Below are positions 8,523 through 17,320 of a stretch of DNA of 64,000 bases, piece by piece; the stretch's first letter is position 1, and every line of letters begins with the position of its first letter. The DNA is from Promethearchaeota archaeon (GTDB lineage Archaea > Asgardarchaeota > Lokiarchaeia > Helarchaeales > RDOG01): positions 1 through 64,000 of the forward strand of contig RDOG01000008.1 of assembly GCA_011365055.1 (NCBI GenBank), written 5' to 3'. Under the pieces are notes generated by a model. It ran no database searches. It had not been told where the DNA came from and saw nothing but the letters and a program-made list of their open reading frames with translations. The translations under genes and the position numbers were made by a program.

Positions 8523-9155
8523 TTAACTACTTGTTCCTATTTTAGATAGATCAAAACCACATTTATCACAAAATTTAGAATCTTTTTCAAGTTCATTATT
8601 GCATTCAGGACAATTTGTTATAAATTCTGATAAAAAATTAAGTTTTATGGGTAAATCATCTATTATACTTTGAACCATTTGTTGAAGTAATTCTTCAATT
8701 AATGTTATTTGTTGCTTTTGATTTTCTTTTGGAAAAGAATCTATATAAACAGTAGTGAGTTCAAGGAGAAAATTTTTTATGAATTCGATTTGTTCATCAA
8801 AATTTTTTGAAACTTTCGCTTTAATGATACGTTTCCCCGCATCTGTTACTCGATACATTGTAACCATGGGTCCAATAGGTGATTTAACGGATTTTGATGT
8901 GAGAAAACCTTCATGCTTTAGTCTAGATAATATTGGATAAATAGTACCAGAACGCGCTTTCCAAGTTCCAGCAAAATGATTATTCAAATTTTCAATTAAA
9001 TCATAACCAGAAATTTGAACATTGTTATAAATACTTTCTAAAATAGTAAATTCAAGTGGAGTTAACTTATCTTTTTTTATAGATCCCTTTATAGACTTTC
9101 GGACCTTATCAGGCATGAGTTCCAATGCTTCTTTTAAATCTAAAAATTTATTCAT
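8523..9155 (-). CDS. PadR-family transcriptional regulator with C-terminal zinc ribbon
   Basis: About 210 residues. Residues about 25-110 form a PadR-type winged helix: the LTPLEFTILESI helix, the ISGYDLIENLN recognition region, and the RSGTIYPILSRLKHEGFL motif that is diagnostic of PadR proteins. A helical dimerisation segment follows. The last 25 residues carry CPECNNELEKDSKFCDKCG, two CxxC pairs of a zinc ribbon, which is not part of ordinary PadR proteins. I place the start at the ATG at 9155, with a GGTGA site eight bases upstream; upstream ATG (9161) and TTG (9170) codons are alternatives. It follows the 2TM-protein gene by about 110 bp and is probably co-transcribed with it. The strong inverted repeat at 9851-9893 upstream of that gene is a likely autoregulatory operator. 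Confidence 0.85.
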   Translation of the reverse strand: MNKFLDLKEALELMPDKVRKSIKGSIKKDKLTPLEFTILESIYNNVQISGYDLIENLNNHFAGTWKARSGTIYPILSRLKHEGFLTSKSVKSPIGPMVTMYRVTDAGKRIIKAKVSKNFDEQIEFIKNFLLELTTVYIDSFPKENQKQQITLIEELLQQMVQSIIDDLPIKLNFLSEFITNCPECNNELEKDSKFCDKCGFDLSKIGTSS

Positions 9156-9265
9156 CCACATATTCACCAACCCTTTTTTGTTATTTTTTCTTATTTTTGC
9201 ATTTCTTATTTATTTTTCCTTTTTTAAATCAAAAATTTTTGTATATGCTGTCATAAATGTACTTA

Positions 9266-9766
9266 TCATTGCTCCATTTTTTCCTTAATTTTTTCCATTT
9301 CTTTTTCAACCGCTCTTTCTCTTCGAGATTTCGATTCACCTTCTTTTGTAATTCCACCTTCAAAATAAACGAAATATATGATCACATGAATCACGAATCC
9401 TGCGGCCCAAAAACCTAGGGGATAAAGAAACCACAAATATGCCCAACTAGTAATGTAATTAGCTACAATTAATAATGGATTGACAGTCAGATATGCTACC
9501 AAGTGAAAATAAACTGCTCGTTTTGCTATAGGATATACACCATTAGCATACATCATATAAGCTGCGAGGTGAATGGCCAGACCTGCGAACCACCCTAATA
9601 AAGGGAAGAAAAACCAGAAATAATTTGAACTAAAAATTAAATTGATAGCTACTAAAAGTATGTTTACTATTACATAACAAGCAGCATGTATCTGAACGGA
9701 CATCCGAAAATTAACTTTTTTTTCTGCGATTTTTCTTAAACTTTCTTCTGAAAAATTTTCACTCAA
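9266..9766 (-). CDS. 2TM-domain membrane protein (two tandem 2TM units)
   Basis: 166 residues with four membrane helices arranged as two tandem copies of the 2TM domain. Each unit has a His after an amphipathic start (VQIHAACY / YFHLVAY), an aromatic YFWFFFPLLGW / YLWFLYPLGFW turn, and a second helix ending in IHLAAY / IHVIIY. 2TM domains usually occur alone or fused to LytS-like kinases and are often encoded next to PadR or LytTR regulators in bacteria. A charged C-terminal tail of about 30 residues (ESKSRRERAVEKEMEKIKEK) is predicted to be cytoplasmic. It is the first gene of a leftward pair with the PadR regulator. Function of 2TM domains is unknown; envelope stress or membrane sensing is a guess. 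Confidence 0.85.
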   Translation of the reverse strand: MSENFSEESLRKIAEKKVNFRMSVQIHAACYVIVNILLVAINLIFSSNYFWFFFPLLGWFAGLAIHLAAYMMYANGVYPIAKRAVYFHLVAYLTVNPLLIVANYITSWAYLWFLYPLGFWAAGFVIHVIIYFVYFEGGITKEGESKSRRERAVEKEMEKIKEKMEQ

Positions 9767-9850
9767 TTTTTTTCACTCCTTTTTTTTAATTTTTTGAATT
9801 ATTTTTTCATCAAGTTTTTCCAACAAATATCTTGTTATATCTACATAGTA

Positions 9851-9893
9851 GTAGATCAAACAACACCTATATAAAGATTATTGTTTGATCTAC
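9851..9893. promoter_or_regulatory. Inverted-repeat operator around a TATA-like element
   Basis: A perfect 13-bp inverted repeat, gtagatcaaacaa at 9851-9863 and ttgtttgatctac at 9881-9893, flanks a 17-bp spacer containing ctatataaag, which reads as a TATA-like box on either strand. A direct repeat atctacatag occurs at 9839-9848 and 9888-9897, and another partial copy (tagatctac) at about 9904-9912. The element lies about 85 bp upstream of the 2TM-PadR operon start at 9766, and upstream of the divergent gene at 10168. This geometry is what an autoregulating PadR protein would need to block TBP access. Binding by this particular regulator is inferred. Confidence 0.7.
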
Positions 9894-10167
9894 ATAGGTT
9901 TGCTAGATCTACTAATTGAACATTATAATATTTGAAATGATAATAAACAAAAAAAAGAAAGGTTTAATAAATTTGATCTAATAAAAAAGGAGTTACATTA
10001 TTTAATTCAATTAAATTTCTTAATTTAAAAGAAAAAACCCATAAATTAAGTTGAAATTAACTAAAAATAACTTTTTTAAAATAAAAACCTCAAGTTTTAT
10101 ACCAACTTGTTATTTATATAACAAATTAATTTTAATTTATACTGAAGCAAATATTAGGGGTCTTTTT

Positions 10168-13100
10168 ATGAATTTGGCTAAAAAATTATTCCCACACAAA
10201 AAATTCATTATAGTTTGTATAATCCTAACATTAATTTTTCCTATTTTCATTTCATCATTATTGAATCTACCACATATTAGTTTAGGTGAGATAGAATCAA
10301 TACCAAATTCATTTGGATCCCTAACTGCTTCTGGATCAACGGAAGTATTAACACCAGAAAGTAATTATGATTCTTTCAAACCGTCAGCAGATATAGATAA
10401 TGAAGGAAACATCCATCTTGTCTATTATGAGGGTGTTGGGGGACCATCTACACGTGATGTATTTTATAAGGTTTGGAATGCTACTACAAAAAATTGGTCT
10501 TCGAGCTTAGAACTTTCAGATGTTGGAAGTGCAGGTTCAATGTATTCTGAGCTTGAAGTAGATAATGAAGGTAATGTTCATGTGGTTTGGGATGATGATA
10601 ATTTTGGTACTTATTGGGATGTTGTATATAGAATGTGGAATGCTACCACTAATGCGTGGAGTAGTATATATGTGCTTTCAACAAGTACATATTCAGCTCG
10701 GGAAGCAAAGTTGGCCATTGATACGAATGGTGATGTACACGTCGCATGGTCCCAATATGAAGAGACGGGTACCATTCCTGATATTCAATATAGGTGGAAA
10801 AATGCTACCACAGGAGCTTGGAGCTCAGTTGAAACGCCTTATGGAGATGCAGGTGTAACCAACATTGTTGTCGATATTGATACAGATTATGATAATAACG
10901 TTCACTTGGTTTGGTATGAGACTTCATCCAATAATGCATCTGGATCGGATCAAGATATTTTTTACATATTTAAAAATAGTAGCGCGGATAAATGGGAAAG
11001 CATGGATGTGGTTTCAAGTGAAAGTGATTCTTTTTCTAATTTTACCAGAATAGTTGTCGATCAAAATGGATATCCTCACGTAGTATGGCAAGATATGTCG
11101 GATTATGATTCTGCAGGTACGGATGCAGATATATTCTACAAATATAAAAATATGAGTTCTGGAACTTGGACAACAACGGAGGTAGTTTCTCGTCAGAGTA
11201 CGAATGACTCCACTATACCTTATATGGATTTAGATGCTTTTGGAAATCCTTATGTTACTTGGGGAGATTTTACAGATATTTCAGGATCTGTAGGTATCGA
11301 TAGCGATGTATTTTTCTCAAGAAAATTGAGTTCTTCTAGTGAATGGTCTTCAATGCAACTTATATCTGATGCAAGTACAGGCGATTCTTATTTGGTTTGG
11401 ATAGTTTTCGATAATTATGATTTTATTCATTTTTTTTGGTCAGATAGAACCAATTATCAAAATTCAGGAACAGATATTGATGTCTTCTACAAAAATATTA
11501 CTTTAAAATGGTTTGCTTCAAGCACGCACGTAATATCAACAGAGAGTTCGATCTATTGCGGGACTCCATCATTTGAAGTAGATAATAATGGTAATATACA
11601 TGTTGTCTATTTTGAAGATTCATCACCATATCGAGAAGTTTATTATAAATGTTGGAATGTTACTACGGAAACGTGGTCAGATCGAGAATTACTTTCAACG
11701 GGAATTTTCCATGCTTATGTATGTGAATTAGCAGTAGATAGTAAAGGAAACATTCACGTAGTATGGGATCAAGATGGACCTTATTGGGATGTAGTATATA
11801 GAATGCGGAATGCGACAACAAACACGTGGGAAAGCATAGTTGGTCTTAAAACAGCAACTTATTCAGCATGGGAAGGTAGAATAGTAATTGATACTGCTGA
11901 CAATGTCCATGTTGCATGGAGCCAGTATGAAGAGACGGGCACCATTCCTGATATTCAATATAGGTGGAAAAATGCTACATCAGGAGCTTGGAGCTCAGTT
12001 GAAACGCCTTATGGAGATGCAGGCATCACCAACATGATTGTTGATATCGATACAGATAATAATAATAATATTCATTTAGTATGGCATGAGATATCATCCA
12101 ATAACGCTTCAGGATCTGACATGGACATTTTTTATTCATTTAGAAATGCATCTTCAAGCCAATGGAATGGAATTCAGTTAGTATCTAGTGAAAGTGACGC
12201 AGGATCAAATTTTTCTCGCATCGCAGTTGATAGTAAAGGTAATCCGCATGTAATTTGGCAAGACATTTCAGATTACGATTCTGCTGGAACTGATTTTGAT
12301 ATTTTTTATAAATACAAAAATATGAGCACAGGAATTTGGACAATTACTCAAGTTTTATCGAGTGGAAGCACAGGTTCTTCTATACAACCATTTATTTCAA
12401 TCGATAATAAAGATGACATCCAAACTGTTTGGTGTGATGATATGGATGTATTTGGTGGGGGATCAGATTTTGACATTTTCTATAAATATTGGAGTAATGA
12501 TACCAAAATTTGGGATCCTTGGGAATTATTATCAACTAATAGCAATCAAAGTGCTTATTCAGCACGAATTACTAAGGATAAATTTGATAATGTTTATACG
12601 ATATGGATGGATAATACAAATTTTGAGGATTCTGGAAGCGATACAGATATCGTCTATAAATTAGCAGGCTCATCTCATATCCCCCGAAATATCAGTTATT
12701 TGAATGCCATAAATAAAGAGAATGGAATTTATGAAGCTTATTTCGAAATAACGGATAGGCAAAATCAACGAGTAGAGATAGAAAATATTGAAATTGAATT
12801 TACACCTATTTCAGGAAAAATCAATTGGACTCAAATTCAAGTAAATTCTAATAAATCTGGTATCCTTACAATTGTTTTTGACGTGCTCTTGCCAGATGAC
12901 GTTATAATAAACGCAACAAACGATATATACAATATAAGCATCGAATTTACCTTTTTAATGGATTATCACTTAAACATTACATGCATTAATGAAATAAATC
13001 TTGGAAATGGAATTTACAATCTCTTTTATAAAATCAATAATAGTTATGGCGAAAATGTAGAAGGAGTAATCATAAATTTTGAAATTATTTCTGAAAATGC

Positions 13101-13941
13101 TAACTGGACTTTGTCTTCGGGAATTTCCGATGCATCTGGAATCATTGAAATAATGGTTCGAGCTATCTGGCCGGGAAATGTTATCATTAATGCTATTAAT
13201 TCCTCTTATAATCTACAATTTCAACACGTGCTAATTACAGATTATCAATTAAATCTCTCGTTAATAAATACAATTTATTTAGGTAATTTGACATATGAAA
13301 TTAATTTGAAGGTCAATAATAGTTATGGAGAAGACCTTGAGGACGCAATAATAAATTTTGAAGTAGTTATAGGATTTGCAAATTGGACTACAATTCAAGA
13401 GATCTCTAATTCCTCTGGAATTATAAGATTAATTATACAAGTTTATTCAGGAATTGTTAAAATCAATGCAACTAATTCAAGTCTTGATGTATCATTAGAT
13501 TTTACAGTCGGTATTGTCAATAATCCTCCCTTCCCTATTATTATAATTATTATTATCATTTGTATTATTATCGGTTCTATATCCGTTGTTGTTCCTATAT
13601 CCATGATATATTTAAAAAAGAGAAAAACTTCAAAAAACGAAAAAAATAAAAAGATTTTTTCTAAAAAAAAGAAAGTCAAAACAGATAAAGAATTTGAGGA
13701 GGGAATAAAAAAGAGGATGGTATTATTTAGAGAACAAGAGGTAAAAGAAACTGAAAATATCACGAGTTTATCACAACTACCACAAAATCTTACTATAATT
13801 TCTGAAGATATACTTGGGCGCCTTGAAAAATTAAAAATGACAATTTCAGAAAAAATGGAATTGTTAAAAGAGCTCCTAATGTTACCACCTGAAATTAGAC
13901 TTGAAATTATTGAAGAAATAGAAGGTACAAAAGAAATCTAA
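10168..13941 (+). CDS. Secreted, C-terminally anchored propeller and Ig-like repeat protein
   Basis: About 1257 residues from the ATG at 10168. The frame stays open upstream to a TTG at 10051, but the ATG has an AGGGG site eight bases before it and is followed at once by a signal peptide (basic LAKKLFPHKKF, then a hydrophobic helix). Residues about 60-830 consist of many repeats of about 50-60 residues with the pattern D-x-x-G-N-x-x-H-[VL]-[VA]-W and D-[IV]-x-Y-[KR]-x-x-N-x-[TS]-x-x-W. This is typical of beta-propeller (BNR/sialidase-like) surface proteins. They fall into two halves offset by 1170 bp. Residues about 840-1115 hold three Ig-like repeats (GIY...NWT...SGI...VIINATN). A membrane helix at about 1122-1148 is followed by a basic cytoplasmic tail of about 110 residues ending in charged helices. 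It is probably a surface sensor or adhesin. Confidence 0.8.
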   Translation: MNLAKKLFPHKKFIIVCIILTLIFPIFISSLLNLPHISLGEIESIPNSFGSLTASGSTEVLTPESNYDSFKPSADIDNEGNIHLVYYEGVGGPSTRDVFYKVWNATTKNWSSSLELSDVGSAGSMYSELEVDNEGNVHVVWDDDNFGTYWDVVYRMWNATTNAWSSIYVLSTSTYSAREAKLAIDTNGDVHVAWSQYEETGTIPDIQYRWKNATTGAWSSVETPYGDAGVTNIVVDIDTDYDNNVHLVWYETSSNNASGSDQDIFYIFKNSSADKWESMDVVSSESDSFSNFTRIVVDQNGYPHVVWQDMSDYDSAGTDADIFYKYKNMSSGTWTTTEVVSRQSTNDSTIPYMDLDAFGNPYVTWGDFTDISGSVGIDSDVFFSRKLSSSSEWSSMQLISDASTGDSYLVWIVFDNYDFIHFFWSDRTNYQNSGTDIDVFYKNITLKWFASSTHVISTESSIYCGTPSFEVDNNGNIHVVYFEDSSPYREVYYKCWNVTTETWSDRELLSTGIFHAYVCELAVDSKGNIHVVWDQDGPYWDVVYRMRNATTNTWESIVGLKTATYSAWEGRIVIDTADNVHVAWSQYEETGTIPDIQYRWKNATSGAWSSVETPYGDAGITNMIVDIDTDNNNNIHLVWHEISSNNASGSDMDIFYSFRNASSSQWNGIQLVSSESDAGSNFSRIAVDSKGNPHVIWQDISDYDSAGTDFDIFYKYKNMSTGIWTITQVLSSGSTGSSIQPFISIDNKDDIQTVWCDDMDVFGGGSDFDIFYKYWSNDTKIWDPWELLSTNSNQSAYSARITKDKFDNVYTIWMDNTNFEDSGSDTDIVYKLAGSSHIPRNISYLNAINKENGIYEAYFEITDRQNQRVEIENIEIEFTPISGKINWTQIQVNSNKSGILTIVFDVLLPDDVIINATNDIYNISIEFTFLMDYHLNITCINEINLGNGIYNLFYKINNSYGENVEGVIINFEIISENANWTLSSGISDASGIIEIMVRAIWPGNVIINAINSSYNLQFQHVLITDYQLNLSLINTIYLGNLTYEINLKVNNSYGEDLEDAIINFEVVIGFANWTTIQEISNSSGIIRLIIQVYSGIVKINATNSSLDVSLDFTVGIVNNPPFPIIIIIIIICIIIGSISVVVPISMIYLKKRKTSKNEKNKKIFSKKKKVKTDKEFEEGIKKRMVLFREQEVKETENITSLSQLPQNLTIISEDILGRLEKLKMTISEKMELLKELLMLPPEIRLEIIEEIEGTKEI
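10756..12060 (+). repeat. Near-identical intragenic repeat copies, 1170 bp apart
   Basis: About 110 bp starting tatgaagagacggg at 10756 recurs at 11926 with only a few mismatches, inside the propeller gene. Surrounding sequence is also similar but clearly more diverged. The 1170-bp period is a whole number of codons (390). The pattern suggests a duplicated half-protein with later local homogenisation. Confidence 0.7.
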
Positions 13942-13981
13942 ATATGACGGGAGAAATTTTAAAACAGGGGTATATTGTACG

Positions 13982-16147
13982 ATGATAGCAGGATTTAAAC
14001 CAATTCACCAAGAATTGATGAACATTTCAGATGAAATTTTTGTGAAAAAACATATATTTTCAACAGAAGAGCTCTATAATCTTGCCAAAAGAAAGACAAA
14101 TTATAGTTCAGGGGAGATTTTAAATGCCATTGAATATCTTGTTAAAAATAAATATTTAGTTCAAGGAACAATGCTAAAAAAGGATAATCTCTTAGGAAAT
14201 GAGAATCGACAAAAGATTTTAAAACATATTAGCGAGAATCCTGCAAGTAATTTAAATGATTTAATGTCAAAATTAAATTTAGGACCGCATTCAGCTCGTT
14301 GGCATTTAGCAATGCTTAAAAGATTCGGTTTAATAAAAAATCAGAAAATTTCTAATAATATCATTTATTTTATCACGTCTTTTCCTTACGAACATCAAGA
14401 AATCGCATTTATTTTAAAACGTCCAAAAAGCCAGAAAATTCTGGAGTTTTTAAAAGGGAATCCAGGTATTAATCAGTCTGAACTCTCAAATATATCAGAA
14501 ATATCTTATTCTACTCTATCATATCAATTAGATATTATGGAAAAAATAGACTTAATAAAAAAAGTTAAAGAAGGAAAGAATATTAAATTATTTTTAAATG
14601 AAAATAAGTGTATTTTAATAGAAGAGTTGCTTTCAGCCCAAAACCCGTCTGAAAAGAAAGATATAGAATTATTAAGAGAATTTGATTATGTTGGAGGTCA
14701 AATCCGGTTTAAAGTAGCAATTAGAAATAATATGGATAGTGTAGTAACCCACATTGCGTGTGCATTAACATCATCACGACAATTTAAAATTATAGAAGAA
14801 ATCAAAAGAATAGACATTTTAGGACCAAGAGAATCACGGGGATTAGATTTTATGCTCGAACCTTTGACCTGCGGGAGGTCTGAAATATTCGGAACTGTTT
14901 CATACAAAAATACTAGTGGAATGGCGTGTTCCGTTATAATTCAACCACTAGAAGTTTGGATTAAATGTCCATTAGTAGAATCTGAAAAATTAGATTTAAA
15001 AAATGTGGAGAAGTTAAAAAAAGAATTGAGTAAAGCATCATATAAAATTAATTTTGACAATTTACCAAGACAAATATCCTTTGAAGCTGTAAAAAAGCAA
15101 GTTTCAAGCTTGGATCTTTCTGAGATTTATTATGATCAAGATCAATTACATATTATTTATTCTGGTATCGCAAAAATAACGGACGATATAATTATTGTAG
15201 AAATCATTACTTTGACTTCTAGTATTAATATAGATATTTATACTCGTGATATCAAGCAAGCAACGGGATTTTTAGCTTGGTTACAAAATCTTATTGCCAT
15301 AAATTTTGAGACTTCTCAAAAATTATTTCTTAAAACAGAAAAAATGAATAAAAGATTGAGTGAATGTTTTGAGTTAAGTAAAATCTTAAATGTACTTATT
15401 GAAAATTGTGAAAGTAAAGTAAGTATTCAAGAAATTATTAATATAATTAACGAAATAATTAATAGATTAATTGCCAATTTTGAAAATTTAACAGAATTAA
15501 AGTCATTAAAACGATTTAATGAGAAATTATTACTCCAATATGGAATTGATTCTAAAATTCCTGAACCTTTTCAAGTTGATTTAATTTATTATGCCATTTC
15601 ATTGAATGAAAAATTACTTGAAATTAGTAAATCAGATAGTCAACTTTTCCTTGATAGTTTTGAAGAAATAAATGAATTTAAAGATCAAAAATCACTGATT
15701 GATGACACAATATTAAACTTTCAAGAAGAACTCTCAATTCAATATAGAAAATACATTAATCAAATTGCAAATTATATTATAATTATTTTTAAAGAATCTG
15801 GTTCATCAATTCTCGAAGAAAGAATTTCTGGGAAAGAATTTAATGCTGATTTATTAAGTGGATTTATTCAAGCAATTCAGTCATTTGGAATTGAGATCCA
15901 CAAGGGAGAGACCAGCATCTCTAAAATGATTTATAAGGATTTTGAAATTATTATGGAAGAGGGAGAATATATAAGAACTGCAATAATTTGCTCTAATAAA
16001 AGTATCGGGATGTTGAGTGGTCAATTAAAGAGATTTGTTGAAGAATTTGAAATAAGACATAAACAGGATCTTAAAGATTTTGGTGGAAATATTAAAATAT
16101 TTAGAGATTCGAGAGATCTAATTTCAAAATTTTTCAGATATGATTAG
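13982..16147 (+). CDS. Large winged-helix regulator with sensor-like C-terminal domain
   Basis: 721 residues. Residues about 75-130 and 145-205 are two archaeal winged-helix domains; the recognition parts read HSARWHLAMLKRFGLI and YSTLSYQLDIMEKIDLI. Residues about 230-335 look like a beta-sandwich (VGGQIRFKVAIRN, SRGLDFMLEPLTCG, VEVWIKCPL-like strands). A long helical, partly coiled middle follows. Residues about 598-721 form a domain with IIIIFKESG, LLSGFIQAIQSF, EIIMEEGEYIRTAII and EEFE elements that matches the C-terminus of the LRR protein at 59597. That pattern is like the small longin/roadblock-type sensor modules frequent in Asgard proteins (inference). The gene starts 40 bp after the anchored propeller gene, so the two are probably co-expressed. 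DNA target and signal are unknown. Confidence 0.78.
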   Translation: MIAGFKPIHQELMNISDEIFVKKHIFSTEELYNLAKRKTNYSSGEILNAIEYLVKNKYLVQGTMLKKDNLLGNENRQKILKHISENPASNLNDLMSKLNLGPHSARWHLAMLKRFGLIKNQKISNNIIYFITSFPYEHQEIAFILKRPKSQKILEFLKGNPGINQSELSNISEISYSTLSYQLDIMEKIDLIKKVKEGKNIKLFLNENKCILIEELLSAQNPSEKKDIELLREFDYVGGQIRFKVAIRNNMDSVVTHIACALTSSRQFKIIEEIKRIDILGPRESRGLDFMLEPLTCGRSEIFGTVSYKNTSGMACSVIIQPLEVWIKCPLVESEKLDLKNVEKLKKELSKASYKINFDNLPRQISFEAVKKQVSSLDLSEIYYDQDQLHIIYSGIAKITDDIIIVEIITLTSSINIDIYTRDIKQATGFLAWLQNLIAINFETSQKLFLKTEKMNKRLSECFELSKILNVLIENCESKVSIQEIINIINEIINRLIANFENLTELKSLKRFNEKLLLQYGIDSKIPEPFQVDLIYYAISLNEKLLEISKSDSQLFLDSFEEINEFKDQKSLIDDTILNFQEELSIQYRKYINQIANYIIIIFKESGSSILEERISGKEFNADLLSGFIQAIQSFGIEIHKGETSISKMIYKDFEIIMEEGEYIRTAIICSNKSIGMLSGQLKRFVEEFEIRHKQDLKDFGGNIKIFRDSRDLISKFFRYD

Positions 16148-16560
16148 ATTTTAATTTGAATAATTTAAATAATCAAGTCTTGTTAAAATATCGGTCTTGG
16201 GTACTCTTAAGAAGTACAATTCAAGATACTACTTATAAAAAGATATCAAAAAAATGAAATAATTACCATATGGAATTAAGATTTTTTATCGGATTATTGA
16301 AATTATTCTAATCATAATATTCATTATCATAAAGATTAAAAAAAATAGAATAAGAATTCTCATTAATATTTGTTCGAAATTAGAATTATGGTTATTTATA
16401 TAACTTTTTACTTTTTTAGTTCATGCAGGTGTTAATTAATATCATTTCTTTAAATAAAATCATTACAAACTAAATTATTATTTAATATTAAATGCATATA
16501 ATCAAGACCAAGTATATTAACAATAAATGATTAATATTTTATAGATATTCCTTTAAAAAC
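16148..16560. other. AT-rich intergenic region with imperfect hairpin
   Basis: No convincing gene is seen in these 413 bp. At 16196-16225 an imperfect palindrome (core gtactcttaagaagtac at 16201-16217, outer cttg/caag) lies about 50 bp after the winged-helix stop and may be a transcript end or processing site. A TATA-like tttataga around 16540 sits about 20 bp before the GTG at 16561, the spacing expected for a leaderless archaeal transcript. Confidence 0.35.
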
Positions 16561-17055
16561 GTGGTTTATTTGGATATTAAAGAAGTAAATAAAGTTGAAA
16601 TGTTTGTTCCATTAAAATGTCCTAGAAATAAGGAAGAAAGATGGCTATCAAAATATAAAGTTACGGCATTATGGTATTCTCCTGATTCAAGATCATCGGA
16701 TATTTATTTAAATGTCCCAAGTATTGCCGAATATTTTGAAATAAAGAATCCTGATAAAGAAATTGATAAATTTTGTCATTATTTGACTTATGAAATTCTA
16801 GGTGAATTTCTATGTAGTTCGGTATTCAGAGGATTAAATATATATAAAAATTGTGTTACCCAAATGAAAGGAAGGCATTTCAAAATTGTATGTAAACCTT
16901 ATCACGTAGCTTGTGCCATGTTGAACCATTATTATGGTGCATATGATAGAATTAAGAGACAAAAAAGATTCAAAAAAATTTTTATGGAAGGACAAGAACA
17001 CGCACATCAAAGTCTTTATTTTCCGAAGCAAAATAAAAAAAATAAACAAAAATAA
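16561..17055 (+). CDS. Hypothetical protein, unrecognised
   Basis: 164 residues from a GTG at 16561, with an ATG at 16600 as alternative. The upstream TATA-like element about 20 bp before the GTG favours the GTG. The sequence is mixed alpha/beta with several cysteines and histidines (FCHYLTYEILGEFLCS near residue 60-75, KPYHVACAMLNHYYG near 115-130) and a very basic C-terminus (KRQKRFKK, KNKKNKQK). The HYLTYE segment is faintly like the HExxH-type helix of archaeal zinc-dependent peptidase-like proteins, but the expected second and third ligands are not in register. An active protease is therefore not supported. Together with the next gene it forms a small unit without recognisable partners. 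Confidence 0.55.
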   Translation: MVYLDIKEVNKVEMFVPLKCPRNKEERWLSKYKVTALWYSPDSRSSDIYLNVPSIAEYFEIKNPDKEIDKFCHYLTYEILGEFLCSSVFRGLNIYKNCVTQMKGRHFKIVCKPYHVACAMLNHYYGAYDRIKRQKRFKKIFMEGQEHAHQSLYFPKQNKKNKQK

Positions 17056-17320
17056 TAGTTATTATAAAAATACATGTCAAAAAAATTATTCTTATTGTAA
17101 AATTAATATTCTAATTTGATCATTTCGTTTAGATAACAATTATGTGTATTGTGCGTATAATACTTCTATTTTTGAATGTACATTAAAACGAATTTTTAGT
17201 GAGTGAATTAATTTGTCTAAATGCGAATTCTAAGAATAAACAGTTAAATATCAAAAATCCCAAATACAAGATGAGGATTACTTAATTTAAAAATAGCTCG
17301 TTGGGGACTTAAAAAGTAAG

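Noticed and set aside
12362..12664. 100-residue frame within the propeller gene
   Set aside because: Shifted frame inside a well-supported gene; no independent promoter or ribosome binding site.
13443..13763. 106-residue frame opposite the end of the propeller gene
   Set aside because: Mirror of the membrane helix and Lys-rich tail; Phe/Ile-rich low complexity.
16934..17119. Frame overlapping the end of the 164-residue gene
   Set aside because: Lys/Asn-rich low-complexity translation extending into AT-rich spacer; no start signal.
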